A stretch of 64,000 nucleotides of DNA from Streptomyces sp. NBC_01268 (GCF_036240795.1 NZ_CP108454.1:7128001-7192000), one strand, 5' to 3'; positions 17,539 through 25,975 are shown, counted from the first letter of the stretch. A program made the numbers and translations. Notes: generated by a model not told the origin, from the sequence alone.

Positions 17539-18471
17539 CTACACGCGCACCCCGTGCGCGCGCAGGTAGGCCAGCGGGTTGACGTCCGAGCCGAAGTACG
17601 GCGTGGTCCGCACCTCGAAGTGCAGGTGCGGACCCGTCACCCGGCCCGTCGCCCCGGAGCGCGCGATGCGCTGACCGGCCGACACGCTCTGGCCGGGGGA
17701 CACGTCGACAAGGGAGAGGTGGGCGTACTGGGTGTAGCGCCCGTCCGCGTGCCGGATCACCACCTCGTTGCCGTAGCTCCGGTTGTACCCGGCGTGCACC
17801 ACCCGGCCCGGGCCGACCGAACGGACCGTGGTGCCGGTCGGCACCGCGAAGTCCTGGCCCGTGTGATAGCCCTTCGACCAGGAACCGCGCTCCCCGTAGG
17901 AGCCGGTGAAGACGTACGAGGAGACGGGCGCCTGCCAGCCCCGAGAGCCGCCCTTCGACGGACCGCCCGCCGAACCGCCCGTCGAGCCGCCGCCCTTGGA
18001 GCCGGTGCGCTGCTCGTACTTCTCCTTGTGGCCGGTCCAGTACCAGTGGCCGCCGCTCCGGAACCAGTACACCCGGTCCGTCGCGTCCCAGCCCTGCCGC
18101 CCCCGGAAGACCGGCTCCCCGCCGGCGCGCCGCGGCTGCTGCCGCGCCATCGCCGCCGTCTCGCCCGTGCGCTTCGCGTACGTGGCGTGGTGGCTCGTCC
18201 AGCGCCACTGGCCGGCCTCGTTCTTGAACCAGTAGCGCGAGCCGTCCCATCCCGCGTGCGACGGGGCGGGTTCGGCCGCCGCCGTGCCCGCGCCGGTGCC
18301 CGCGAGGGCCACCGCGCCGACCGTCGCGACGACCGCGCAGCGCACTCCGCGCAGGGCCGCGGCTCCGCCGCCGCGCTCGGCGCGGGCGGCCGTGCGGGCC
18401 GCCGCGCAGCCCGCGCAGTCGCACCCCGTCCCGGCCGTCTCGTCCGTGAAGTCGGGGGTCCGCAGTTCCAT
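17539..18471 (-). CDS. M23 (LytM) peptidase with two aromatic-rich repeats
   Basis: A 310-residue membrane-anchored or exported peptidoglycan hydrolase. An unusual cytoplasmic N-terminus contains CDCAGC (17-22), followed by a hydrophobic segment at 43-66. Two related modules follow, at 74-103 (GWDGSRYWFKNEAGQWRW...YAKRTG) and 127-157 (GWDATDRVYWFRSGGHWYW...YEQRTG), perhaps wall-binding. A Gly/Ser linker leads to the M23 domain with zinc motifs GYHTGQDF and GPHLHFE, ending in FGSDVNPLAYLRAHGV. All key residues appear intact. ATG 18471 has GAGGAC before it. It follows the SPFH gene by 56 bases, probably as one operon. The peptidase domain closely resembles that of the protein at 44411. Confidence 0.88.
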   Translation of the reverse strand: MELRTPDFTDETAGTGCDCAGCAAARTAARAERGGGAAALRGVRCAVVATVGAVALAGTGAGTAAAEPAPSHAGWDGSRYWFKNEAGQWRWTSHHATYAKRTGETAAMARQQPRRAGGEPVFRGRQGWDATDRVYWFRSGGHWYWTGHKEKYEQRTGSKGGGSTGGSAGGPSKGGSRGWQAPVSSYVFTGSYGERGSWSKGYHTGQDFAVPTGTTVRSVGPGRVVHAGYNRSYGNEVVIRHADGRYTQYAHLSLVDVSPGQSVSAGQRIARSGATGRVTGPHLHFEVRTTPYFGSDVNPLAYLRAHGVRV

Positions 18472-18527
18472 GGTGTCCTCGCTCTCTCGGGGGCGGTCGT
18501 CGGCGTCGGTACGGGTGGGCGCGGCGC

Positions 18528-19637
18528 TCATTCCCGGCCCTGTTCGGCCGCTCCGCCGCGCCGGGTGTAGAAGGCCACGGTCAAGTCCTTCACCAGGGCC
18601 TGGCGTTCGAAGTCGTCGAGCTCGACGAGGCCGCGGGTGGTCAGCCGGGTCACCGTGTCGTCCACGGCGTCGATCACGCTGGTGAGCACGGTGTCGCGGT
18701 GCTTGGCGTCGAGCGCGGCGATCTGGCGCCGCTGCATGGCCGCCGCCACCTCCGGCGCGTACTCGATGCGGGTCGGCTGCGCCGAGAAGACCGCGATGCC
18801 GACCGGCCGGCACTCGGCCGCCAGCACCCGGGTCAGCGTGGCACCGACCGCCTCCGCGTCCCGCAGCGTGGGCCCCTCGCCCCGGAACGCGTCCGCGGGC
18901 AGCTGGGACAGGACGCGGGCGGCGGCCGCCTCCACCTGCGCGCGCAGATAGTCGAGATGGGCGTCCACGGCCAGCAGCGCCCGCGCGGTGTCCTTCACCG
19001 ACCAGACGACCAGGACGACCACCCGCAGCGCCGCGCCCTCCGCGTCGACCACGGCGATCGGCTCGCTGCGCCAGTGCCGCAGCCGCACGTCGATCCGGCG
19101 GCGCAGCACGAACGGGCTGATCCACACGAGCCCGGTGCGCCGCACGCTGCCCCGGTAGCGGCCGAAGAGCGAGAGCACCCAGGCGGAACCGGTCCGGCCC
19201 CTGGTCAGCCCGCCGAAGGCGAGCACCACGACGGCGGCGCAGCCCCCGATCGCGGCCCATTCCCAGGGCGCCAGATGGACCGTCCGCAGCGGCCGGGCCC
19301 GCCACAGCAGCGTCCCGGCCCCGCCCAGCGCGGTGAGGCCGACGAGGACGGCCAGCCAGCCGGGGGCCGCCGGACCGCGGCGCTCGACGAGCTCGGGATC
19401 GTCCGGCGGGGGGCGCCGGGGCAGCCGCGGCGGCTCGTCCGCCTCGGGCCGCGCCTGCTGCTCCGGCGGCCGGGGGCGCGAGGGCCGGGTCGGGAGGGCG
19501 GGGCGCGCCGGCTGGGTGAGCGGCGGGAGGACCGCGGTCGGTGTCGTGGGGTCGGCCCGGAACAGGTCGTCCATCGGTATGCCGTCGGTGTGCCATCGCG
19601 TGCGTACGGGCAGGGGCCGCTTCGGTCGCTCGGTCAT
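18528..19637 (-). CDS. SPFH/band-7 family membrane protein
   Basis: A 369-residue protein. A Pro/Arg-rich cytoplasmic N-terminus (1-90) precedes two hydrophobic helices (about 93-112 and 126-146). The SPFH domain (about 160-330: GLVWISPFVLRRRIDVRLRHWRSEPIAVVDAEGAALRVVVLVVWSVKD) continues into a helical segment, EVAAAMQRRQIAALDAKHRDTVL. Such proteins scaffold membrane microdomains. It is the first gene of a two-gene unit with the M23 peptidase, suggesting an envelope role. The start ATG 19637 is divergent from the WGR gene across 186 bp. Confidence 0.85.
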   Translation of the reverse strand: MTERPKRPLPVRTRWHTDGIPMDDLFRADPTTPTAVLPPLTQPARPALPTRPSRPRPPEQQARPEADEPPRLPRRPPPDDPELVERRGPAAPGWLAVLVGLTALGGAGTLLWRARPLRTVHLAPWEWAAIGGCAAVVVLAFGGLTRGRTGSAWVLSLFGRYRGSVRRTGLVWISPFVLRRRIDVRLRHWRSEPIAVVDAEGAALRVVVLVVWSVKDTARALLAVDAHLDYLRAQVEAAAARVLSQLPADAFRGEGPTLRDAEAVGATLTRVLAAECRPVGIAVFSAQPTRIEYAPEVAAAMQRRQIAALDAKHRDTVLTSVIDAVDDTVTRLTTRGLVELDDFERQALVKDLTVAFYTRRGGAAEQGRE

Positions 19638-19793
19638 ATGGCCCTTCCGGCCGTCCCCCGTCGAGGTGACGAGGTGTCGGATGATCTTCGGAAGCCATCG
19701 TCACAGGGGTTAATGTCCGAAATGCCGTGGCGAAGGTCCCGAACCGGACGGACTTTGGTCCCTGACGTCGGCCCGGCAGGCCGTCCGCCGCGA

Positions 19794-19816
19794 TTGTCAG
19801 TGGCTCCCCCTACCGT
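19794..19816 (+). promoter_or_regulatory. PafBC/RecA-NDp-type DNA-damage promoter
   Basis: TTGTCAGTG (19794-19802), eight bases (19803-19810) and TACCGT (19811-19816) match the mycobacterial RecA-independent damage promoter tTGTCRGTG-N8-TAnnnT in every defined position. The -10 box ends seven bases before ATG 19824, so the mRNA should be leaderless. Confidence 0.72.
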
Positions 19817-19823
19817 TCTCGAC

Positions 19824-21260
19824 ATGACGACGAAGACCTATCTGGAGCTGTCCCAGGACGGCGGCGGCGCGCACAAGTTCTACGAAGTGACGGTCACCGG
19901 CACGGTGGTGTCGGTCCGTTACGGACGCATCGGCGCGGCCGGTCAGACGCAGACCTCGACCTTCGCCACCGTCGAGAAGGCGCAGGCCGCGGCGGCGAAG
20001 AAGATAGGCGAGAAGGTCCGCAAGGGGTACGCGCCGGCGGTCCAGGGACAGCGCGCGGCCCGCGCGGTCAGCCGGCGCGCGGTCAGCTCCGCGCCCTCCA
20101 CCGCCCGCGCCGTCGCCCCCGTCCTGTGGCGCTTCCGCACCGGCTCCGCCGCCTTCGGCATCCACGTGGACGACGAGCGCTGCTGGGTGGGCAACCAGGC
20201 GGGAGAGGTCTTCACCCTCGGCCACACCGGCGAGGTCCAGGCCCGCTTCAGCCTCCCGGACGGCGTCAAGTGCCTGGTCGCCGACGACTTCTGGATCTAC
20301 GCGGGCTGCGACGACGGCCGGGTCTACGACCTGTCGTCCAAGCTGCCCTTCGCCGCCTACGACATCGCGGCCGACGTCGACATCTTCTGGCTCGACATCC
20401 ACGAGGGCGTCCTCGACGTCGCCGACCGCTCCGGCCGGCTCACCGTCATCGACCACGAGGACGAGCACCAGTGGTCCCGCTCCGGGCCCGGCGAGCACGC
20501 CTGGATGGTGCGCGCCGACGCCGACGGCGTCTACTACGGCGACAGCCGCGGCGTGACGGCCTACGCCCCCGACGGCGGCGGCGAGCTGTGGCACACCCCC
20601 GCCGAGGGCGGGGTGCTCTTCGGCTGGCAGGAGGACACCGCCGTGTACGCGGGCACCGCGCGCCGCAAGGTCCACCGGCTCGCCAAGAAGGACGGGCGCA
20701 CCGAGGCGGTCTACGGCTGCGACAGCCCGGTGTACTCGTGCGCCACCTCGCCCGGCGGCCGGTTCGTCTTCGCCGGGGACAACGCGTCCTCCGTCTACTG
20801 CTTCGCCGAGGACGGCACCCGGCTGTGGAAGCTGGGCACCGGCGGCGGTTCGGCCCTCTCGATGCAGTACCGCGACGAGCGCCTCTACCTGGTGACCACG
20901 GACGGCTCGCTGCTCTGCGTGGACGCGAGCGAGGCGGCCATCGCCGCCGCCCAGCAGGGCACCGTCCCCGTCGCCCAGGACATCAAGCTGGCCGCGGCCC
21001 TGCCCACGTACGCCCCGGCGACCACCGTCGCCGCCGTCGACGCGGTCCGCGCCGCGCCCGCCGGCACGGTCGTCGTGGAATGCGTCATGGAGGGCGGCAG
21101 GACCCGGGTCCACGTCGTCACCGAGGGGTACGAGACCGGGTGGAACGTGCAGTTCCCGCGCGCCATCCGGGAGCCCGGCGCCCGCTACGTCGTCGACGCC
21201 CTGCACCCTGCCTCGGGCGGCTTCTACCGGGTCCGCGGCGACATCCGGCGGCTGCTGTGA
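19824..21260 (+). CDS. WGR-domain protein with PQQ-like beta-propeller
   Basis: A 478-residue cytoplasmic protein. Residues 1-66 form a WGR domain (KFYEVTVTGTVVSVRYGRIGAAGQ; the signature Trp is Tyr here), a fold that binds nucleic acid in PARP-type proteins. Residues about 90-390 make repeated WD/PQQ-like blades (FGIHVDDERCWVGNQAGEVFTL; WIYAGCDDGRVYDLSS; GVYYGDSRGVTAYAP; RFVFAGDNASSVYCFAEDGTRLWKL). A C-terminal beta-rich tail ends in YRVRGDIRRLL. The promoter is of DNA-damage type (19794-19816). It overlaps the next gene by GTGA, so both are translated together. The precise function is unknown. Confidence 0.85.
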   Translation: MTTKTYLELSQDGGGAHKFYEVTVTGTVVSVRYGRIGAAGQTQTSTFATVEKAQAAAAKKIGEKVRKGYAPAVQGQRAARAVSRRAVSSAPSTARAVAPVLWRFRTGSAAFGIHVDDERCWVGNQAGEVFTLGHTGEVQARFSLPDGVKCLVADDFWIYAGCDDGRVYDLSSKLPFAAYDIAADVDIFWLDIHEGVLDVADRSGRLTVIDHEDEHQWSRSGPGEHAWMVRADADGVYYGDSRGVTAYAPDGGGELWHTPAEGGVLFGWQEDTAVYAGTARRKVHRLAKKDGRTEAVYGCDSPVYSCATSPGGRFVFAGDNASSVYCFAEDGTRLWKLGTGGGSALSMQYRDERLYLVTTDGSLLCVDASEAAIAAAQQGTVPVAQDIKLAAALPTYAPATTVAAVDAVRAAPAGTVVVECVMEGGRTRVHVVTEGYETGWNVQFPRAIREPGARYVVDALHPASGGFYRVRGDIRRLL

Positions 21261-21724
21261 GCACCTTCCACGCGGCCACGGGGGACGGGCCCGCGCTGCC
21301 CGAGGAGGACGCGGAGCAGCGCTCGCGCGAGGTGCGGGCCGCGTTCGAAGGGCTGCTCCAGATCAGACGGCTGACCAACCGCCAGGGCGGCGACCCGGCG
21401 GCGAGCCCCGCCGCCTGGGAGCGCGGGCAGCCGGTGCGGGCGATCGCCCTCGCCCTGGAGGCGGCCCGGCAGCCGCCCTCGGCGCTCGACGCCACCGGCG
21501 CCCGCACCGCCACCGGCTACCGGGTCACGCCCGGCGAACGGCCCGGCACGGCCGTGGTCGAGTGGCTCGGCCCGCCGGGCGCGGGCGCCGCCCTCCAGGA
21601 GGAACCCGCCCTCACCGCCTGCGCCGCCGCCCTCGACCGGCTCGGCTGGGACGCCCTGCTCTACCGGGGCCCACGTCGACGCCACTTCCTGGAGGTGGAG
21701 GCGGCCAGGCCGGCGGAGGCGTAG
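21257..21724 (+). CDS. hypothetical protein coupled to the WGR/propeller gene
   Basis: A 155-residue soluble protein starting at GTG 21257, which overlaps the preceding stop (GTGA). It has an acidic N-terminus (PEEDAEQRSREVRAAFEGLLQIRRLTNRQGGD) and an alpha/beta C-terminal half (TAVVEWLGPPGAG, ALTACAAALDRLGWDALLYRG, HFLEVEAA). I recognise no family. The coupling and shared promoter suggest it works with the WGR protein. A 17-bp tandem duplication crosses the stop codon (21714-21747). Confidence 0.75.
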   Translation: MSTFHAATGDGPALPEEDAEQRSREVRAAFEGLLQIRRLTNRQGGDPAASPAAWERGQPVRAIALALEAARQPPSALDATGARTATGYRVTPGERPGTAVVEWLGPPGAGAALQEEPALTACAAALDRLGWDALLYRGPRRRHFLEVEAARPAEA

Positions 21725-21747
21725 GGCGTGCGGAGGCGTAGGGCGTG
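21714..21747. repeat. 17-bp perfect tandem duplication across a stop codon
   Basis: CGGAGGCGTAGGGCGTG occurs at 21714-21730 and again at 21731-21747. The first copy contains the TAG stop (21722-21724) of the gene ending at 21724. It looks like a recent slippage event. Confidence 0.85.
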
Positions 21748-21765
21748 ACGGTGCGCCGGGCCCCC

Positions 21766-21803
21766 GGGGCGGCCACGGCTTCCCGGGGAACCGTGGCCGC
21801 CCC
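21766..21803. terminator. strong hairpin terminator
   Basis: GGGGCGGCCACGG (21766-21778) and CCGTGGCCGCCCC (21791-21803) are perfect 13-bp arms with a 12-base loop that can itself fold. It lies 41 bases past the stop at 21724 and should end the WGR transcript. A second hairpin with related arms follows at 21861-21890. Confidence 0.75.
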
Positions 21804-21860
21804 GGCCGCATGGTCGACCTGCGGCGACCTGCCGCGGCCCACGGCTACCCGCGGCGACCC

Positions 21861-21890
21861 GGGGCGGCCCAAGGCCTCCCGGGCCGCCCC
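21861..21890. repeat. second GGGGCGGCC-type inverted repeat
   Basis: GGGGCGGCCC (21861-21870) pairs with GGGCCGCCCC (21881-21890). The left arm shares its first nine bases with the terminator arm at 21766. It may be a tandem terminator or part of the leader of the serine hydrolase gene. I see no gene in 21725-22013. Confidence 0.55.
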
Positions 21891-22013
21891 GGCGATCCCG
21901 GGCGGCTCCGATCGAGTGGACTCCCCGGAACACGCCCGGGAGCGGCGCGCCCGTCGCCCGGCGCCGGTGGTCATCTGGCCCTCCGAGCCCGTGACCGGAA
22001 GAAGCCCCCCGAG

Positions 22014-23228
22014 ATGCGACGACGTACCCCCTCCCGCCGGCTGCTGGCCGCGACGCTGCTGGTGGCGTCCGTGCTGGCCCCGGTGGCCGCGACCCCCGCC
22101 ACCACCGTCCACGCCGCGAGCGCGGGCCCCCACGCCACCGTCCGGCACGGCGACGACTGCCCGTCGGACGGACTCGGCCCCGAGCTGACCGCCAAGCTGG
22201 ACAAGGCGATCGAGGACGTCCGCAAGCAGGCGGGCATCCCCGGTGTCGTCGTCGGACTCTGGATGCCGGGCCAGGGCGACTACGTGCGCGCCACCGGCGT
22301 CGCCGACAAGGCCACCGGCCGGCCGATGTTCGCCGACACCTACGCCCGGATCGGCAGCGAGACCAAGACCTTCACGGTCACCGCGCTCCTGGAGCTCGTG
22401 GACGACGGGCGGATCGGGCTGGACGACCCGATCGCCACGTACGTCCACGGTGTGCCGAACGGCGCGCGGATCACGCTGCGCCAGCTCGCCGAGATGCGCA
22501 GCGGCCTCTTCCCGTACACCTCGGACGAGGACTTCATCCACGCCCTGCTCAGCGAGCCGCAGCGCCAGTGGACCCCGTACGAGGTGCTGAAGTACGGCTT
22601 CAAGCACAAGAACACGTTCGCGCCTGGCGCGAAGTTCGAGTACTCCAACACCAACCTGGTCCTGCTCGGGCTGGTGGTGGAGAAGGTCAGCGGGCACCGG
22701 CTCGCCGACTTCATCCACCACCGGGTCCTGCGGCCTTCGCACATGAAGGACACGGCGCTCCCGTACGCCGCCGAGTTCCCGGAGCCGCACGCCCACGGCT
22801 ACACCGACCAGACGCTGAGCGGCGAGGTCGAGGACGCCACCGACTGGAACCCCAGCTGGGCGTGGGCGGCCGGGGCGATGACCTCGAACCTGCACGACCT
22901 GCGCCGCTGGGCCGAGATCCTCGCCACCGGCCGCCTGCTCAGCCCGGAGACCCAGGCGCAGCGCCTCAAGACGCTGCCGACCGGCTTCCCGGGCACCTCG
23001 TACGGCCTCGGGATCCTCGACACCAACGGCTGGATCGGGCACAACGGCTCGCTGCCGGGCTACGAGACCGTGACGGTCTACCTGCCCGAGCGGAAGGCCA
23101 CCCTGGTCCTCATCATCAACACCGACTCGCTCGTCGGAGGCCAGGAGCCGTCCACGCTGCTCGCGCGGGCGATCACCGAGGTCGTCACCCCGGACCACGT
23201 CTACGCGGGGGCGATCCCCCCGAGGTGA
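22014..23228 (+). CDS. secreted serine hydrolase (beta-lactamase / D-Ala-D-Ala carboxypeptidase family, S12)
   Basis: A 404-residue exported protein with a signal peptide at 1-35 (RRLLAATLLVASVLAPVAATPATTVHAASA). The penicillin-binding motifs of the class C/S12 fold are present: SETK (Ser nucleophile and Lys; about residue 120), the Tyr motif EYSNTN (about 210), and a GHNGSLPGY motif (about 343) in place of KTG. Length is typical of streptomycete D-alanyl-D-alanine carboxypeptidases or esterases. The start ATG 22014 gives the signal peptide directly. Activity could be carboxypeptidase, esterase or amidase. Confidence 0.88.
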   Translation: MRRRTPSRRLLAATLLVASVLAPVAATPATTVHAASAGPHATVRHGDDCPSDGLGPELTAKLDKAIEDVRKQAGIPGVVVGLWMPGQGDYVRATGVADKATGRPMFADTYARIGSETKTFTVTALLELVDDGRIGLDDPIATYVHGVPNGARITLRQLAEMRSGLFPYTSDEDFIHALLSEPQRQWTPYEVLKYGFKHKNTFAPGAKFEYSNTNLVLLGLVVEKVSGHRLADFIHHRVLRPSHMKDTALPYAAEFPEPHAHGYTDQTLSGEVEDATDWNPSWAWAAGAMTSNLHDLRRWAEILATGRLLSPETQAQRLKTLPTGFPGTSYGLGILDTNGWIGHNGSLPGYETVTVYLPERKATLVLIINTDSLVGGQEPSTLLARAITEVVTPDHVYAGAIPPR

Positions 23229-23244
23229 CGCCGGTGCGGACGGG

Positions 23245-23667
23245 TCAGGCGATGGAGGCGGACAGGACCGCCGAGACGGCGATGTTGCACGAGGCGGTCA
23301 CCCAGACCGCCGGGTGCGGCTCGGGGTCGACCAGGGTGGCGCCCAGCTTGCCGGGCGTCACCAGGTCCACCACGAGGAACGCGATCGCCATCATCACCAG
23401 ACCGAGCAGGCCGAACGCGGCCGTGGACACCAGGCCCTTGGCGAAGTCCTCGTAGGTCGTCCAGATCGACGTGAAGACGATCCCGCCGACGCCGAGCAGC
23501 GCGGAGGACAGGAGTATCGCGGCGTTGCGGTTGCGGTCCTCCCAGATCTGCCGCCCCAGCTTCCCGGGGGTCAGCAGGTCGACCAGGAAGATGCCGAGGA
23601 TCAGCAGGACGACGCCGAGGGCGCCGTACGCGGAGGCCCGGCCGAGGCCGTTGACGATGTCGCTCAT
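23245..23667 (-). CDS. DUF350-family membrane protein
   Basis: A 140-residue protein with four predicted helices made of two similar halves. LVDLLTPGKLGRQIW (residues 29-43) and VVDLVTPGKLGATLV (about 99-113) follow the first and third helices, the DUF350 hallmark. Function is unknown. It has its own transcription unit, facing the serine hydrolase gene. Confidence 0.85.
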   Translation of the reverse strand: MSDIVNGLGRASAYGALGVVLLILGIFLVDLLTPGKLGRQIWEDRNRNAAILLSSALLGVGGIVFTSIWTTYEDFAKGLVSTAAFGLLGLVMMAIAFLVVDLVTPGKLGATLVDPEPHPAVWVTASCNIAVSAVLSASIA

Positions 23668-23754
23668 GGGAATGCCGGCTCCGGAGGGAAGAGATCGCGC
23701 GCGCTGTGCTCGCGATCGATCGTGTCAAGGACCGGCAAAATGTAGCGCAGCGCG

Positions 23755-23787
23755 CCGAGGCCCCGGCCGGGTGGGCCGGGGCCTCGG
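23755..23787 (-). terminator. 14-bp hairpin terminator after the HdeD-like gene
   Basis: CCGAGGCCCCGGCC (23755-23768), a five-base loop and GGCCGGGGCCTCGG (23774-23787) form a perfect stem. It lies 15 bases beyond the stop of the minus-strand gene at 23802 and separates it from the DUF350 gene. Confidence 0.8.
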
Positions 23788-23801
23788 AACGGGGCGGTGT
23801 C

Positions 23802-24404
23802 TCAGACCCCCGGCGGGAGCCGCTTGGCGCGGGACCGGACCATGAACGCGGTCACGATCTCGGCCACGCCCACCACCAGCAGCCAGATGCCGCCGAGGAC
23901 GGTCAGCACCGCCACCGACTCCAGCGGCGAGACGATCAGCACCACACCGGCCAGCGCGCTGATGACACCCAGCGTGATCTGCCAGCCCCGGGCCGGCATC
24001 GCCGGGTCGGAGGCCGCCGCGACCGTCTGCATGATGCCGCGGAACAGCCAGCCGATGCCGATCCACAGCGCCAGCAGCAGGATCGACTGCGTCGCGCCCC
24101 GGAAGCAGAACAGGCCGAGCAGGATGCCCAGCGTGCCGCTGATGAACGCCATCACCCGCAGCGAGGTCCTGGCGTGCGTGCCGAAGGCCGCGACCAGTTG
24201 CAGCACACCGCTGACCAGCAGGTAGATGCCGAACAGCACACCGACCACGGTCAGCGTGGCCTTCGGCCAGGCCAGCACCAGCACACCCAGGATCAGCGCG
24301 AGGACACCGGCGATCAGCAGTGCCTGCCACGCGACGCCCGCCAGCATGGCGAGCGGTCCGGGTGGCAGGTCGCCCCGTGAGGGACGGTCGTCCGTCTGAG
24401 TCAT
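23802..24404 (-). CDS. HdeD-family (DUF308) membrane protein
   Basis: A 200-residue protein with six hydrophobic helices, including AWQALLIAGVLALILGVLVLAWP, TVVGVLFGIYLLVSGVLQLVAAFG, MAFISGTLGILLGLFCF and VLTVLGGIWLLVVGVAEIVTAFMV. Repeated pairs of helices are typical of HdeD/DUF308 proteins, named from an acid-resistance protein of enterobacteria. The role in actinobacteria is unknown. It starts four bases after the M20 peptidase stop, so the two are co-transcribed. Confidence 0.87.
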   Translation of the reverse strand: MTQTDDRPSRGDLPPGPLAMLAGVAWQALLIAGVLALILGVLVLAWPKATLTVVGVLFGIYLLVSGVLQLVAAFGTHARTSLRVMAFISGTLGILLGLFCFRGATQSILLLALWIGIGWLFRGIMQTVAAASDPAMPARGWQITLGVISALAGVVLIVSPLESVAVLTVLGGIWLLVVGVAEIVTAFMVRSRAKRLPPGV

Positions 24405-24408
24405 GACG

Positions 24409-25809
24409 TCACTCCACTCCTCTTCGCGCGCCCTCGGAGCGGGTCGCGTACGTCCGCAGGAACAGCGCCTCGGCCAGCGCCATCGTCTCGATCTCGGCGG
24501 GGTCCACGCTCTCGTTGGGCGCGTGGATGAGGCAGCCGGGCTCCTCGACCCCGATCAGGGCGATCTCGGCGTCCGGGAACTGCGCGGCGAGCACGTTGCA
24601 CAGCGGGATCGAACCGCCCTGCCCCGCCTGGACCATGTCCTTCCCGTACGCCCGGCTCAGCGCCGAAGCGAGCGCCCGGTAGGCGGGCCCGTCGGTGCGG
24701 GCCCGGAACGGCCGGCCCACGCTCTCCGGCTCCACCTCGACCCGCGCGCCCCAGGGCGCGGCGGCGAGCAGGTGGGCGCAGAGCGCGTCCCGCGCCTCCT
24801 CGGCGTCGACCCCCGGCGGCACCCGGAGACTGACCCGGGCCCGCACCTTCGCCTGCACGGCGGCCGAGGAACCGACCACCGGGGGGCAGTCGATGCCGAG
24901 CACCGTCACCGCGGGCCGGGCCCACAGCTCGTCGGCGACCGTGCCCGTGCCGAGCAGCGACACCCCGTCCAGGGCGCCGACGTCGGCGCGGAACTGGTCC
25001 ACGGGATACGGGACGCCGTCCCAGCTCCCGTCGTCCGCGAGGCCCTTGACCGTGGTGTTGCCGGCCTCGTCGCGCAGGCTGTCCAGGATCCGCACCAGCG
25101 CGGCGAGCGCGTCCGGGGCGGGGCCGCCGAACATGCCGGAGTGCATCTCGCCCTTGAGCGTCGAGACGGTCACCACCACGTTGGTGAGGCCGCGCAGGGA
25201 GGTGGTCGCCGTGGGCAGACCGAGCGCGAAGTTGCCGGTGTCGCAGACCAGGAGGGCGTCGGCGGCGAAGAGTTCCGGGTGCTGCGGCACCAGCTGCTCC
25301 AGGCCGCCGGTGCCCTGCTCCTCCGAGCCCTCCGCGACGAACTTGAGGTGGACCGGGAAGCCCGTGCCGTCGGGGCCGCCGAGCGCGCGCAGGGCGGTCA
25401 GGTGCATGGCGATGTTGCCCTTGCAGTCGGCGGCTCCCCGCCCGTACCAGCGCCCGTCGCGCTCGGTCAGCTCGAACGGCGGGGTCTCCCAGGCGGAGTC
25501 GTCGAGCGGCGGCTGCACGTCGTAGTGGCAGTACAGGAGCACCGTCGGCGCGCCCTCGGGGCCCGGAGCGTGCCCCACCACCGCGTCCGTGCCGTCCGGG
25601 GTGGTCACCCGCCGCATGTCCCGCAGTCCGGCCTCCGCGAACGCCTCCACGAGGAAGTCGGCGGTCCTGGCGCACTCCTCCGGCGGGAACTGCCGGGGGT
25701 CGGCGACCGAGCGCATCGCGACCAGCGCGGTCAGGTCCTCCTTGGCGCGTGGCATCAGCTCGCGGACCCTCGCGCGCAGGTCGGCGGTCTCCGGGGAATC
25801 GGCGGTCAT
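24409..25809 (-). CDS. M20-family metallopeptidase / dipeptidase
   Basis: About 466 residues from ATG 25809, which has GGAAG ten bases upstream; an in-frame ATG at 25836 would add nine residues. Di-zinc ligands are recognisable: YCHYDVQP (His and Asp), RGAADCKGN (bridging Asp), the catalytic Glu pair in AEGSEEQGTGG, VCDTGNFA, and a late His in GCLIHAPNESV. A dimerisation lid lies at about 205-345. The family hydrolyses dipeptides or acylated amino acids in the cytoplasm. It heads an operon with the HdeD-like gene. Upstream, at 25871-25889, lies an A/T-rich patch with a TTGACA on the minus strand (25883-25878). Confidence 0.9.
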   Translation of the reverse strand: MTADSPETADLRARVRELMPRAKEDLTALVAMRSVADPRQFPPEECARTADFLVEAFAEAGLRDMRRVTTPDGTDAVVGHAPGPEGAPTVLLYCHYDVQPPLDDSAWETPPFELTERDGRWYGRGAADCKGNIAMHLTALRALGGPDGTGFPVHLKFVAEGSEEQGTGGLEQLVPQHPELFAADALLVCDTGNFALGLPTATTSLRGLTNVVVTVSTLKGEMHSGMFGGPAPDALAALVRILDSLRDEAGNTTVKGLADDGSWDGVPYPVDQFRADVGALDGVSLLGTGTVADELWARPAVTVLGIDCPPVVGSSAAVQAKVRARVSLRVPPGVDAEEARDALCAHLLAAAPWGARVEVEPESVGRPFRARTDGPAYRALASALSRAYGKDMVQAGQGGSIPLCNVLAAQFPDAEIALIGVEEPGCLIHAPNESVDPAEIETMALAEALFLRTYATRSEGARRGVE

Positions 25810-25949
25810 GCGTCCCACTTCCGTCGGGCGGGCCATGCGCTTTCACTAAAGCAACACCGGACGAACGCCGCAAAACATGTCAAAAATAGCCTGGATGGCC
25901 GAGCATCGCAGAGGGTCGCGGCGCCACCCGGAGCAGAGTGGGAGCACCT

Positions 25950-25975
25950 GTGGAGTCCACACCCGTGGAGTCCAC
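25950..25975. promoter_or_regulatory. tandem GTGGAGTCCAC palindromes upstream of doxX-like gene
   Basis: GTGGAGTCCAC occurs at 25950-25960 and 25965-25975, each with 5-bp inverted arms around a central G. The repeats are 15 bp apart, and a partial third (TGTGGAGG) begins at about 25995. They lie 69-94 bp before ATG 26044. They could be a regulator-binding array, but no regulator is encoded nearby. Confidence 0.4.

Noticed and set aside
25878..25883. Complete promoter for the M20 peptidase from the TTGACA at 25883-25878
   Set aside because: A good -35 is present, but no TANNNT lies 16-19 bases downstream, so only the -35 is mentioned.
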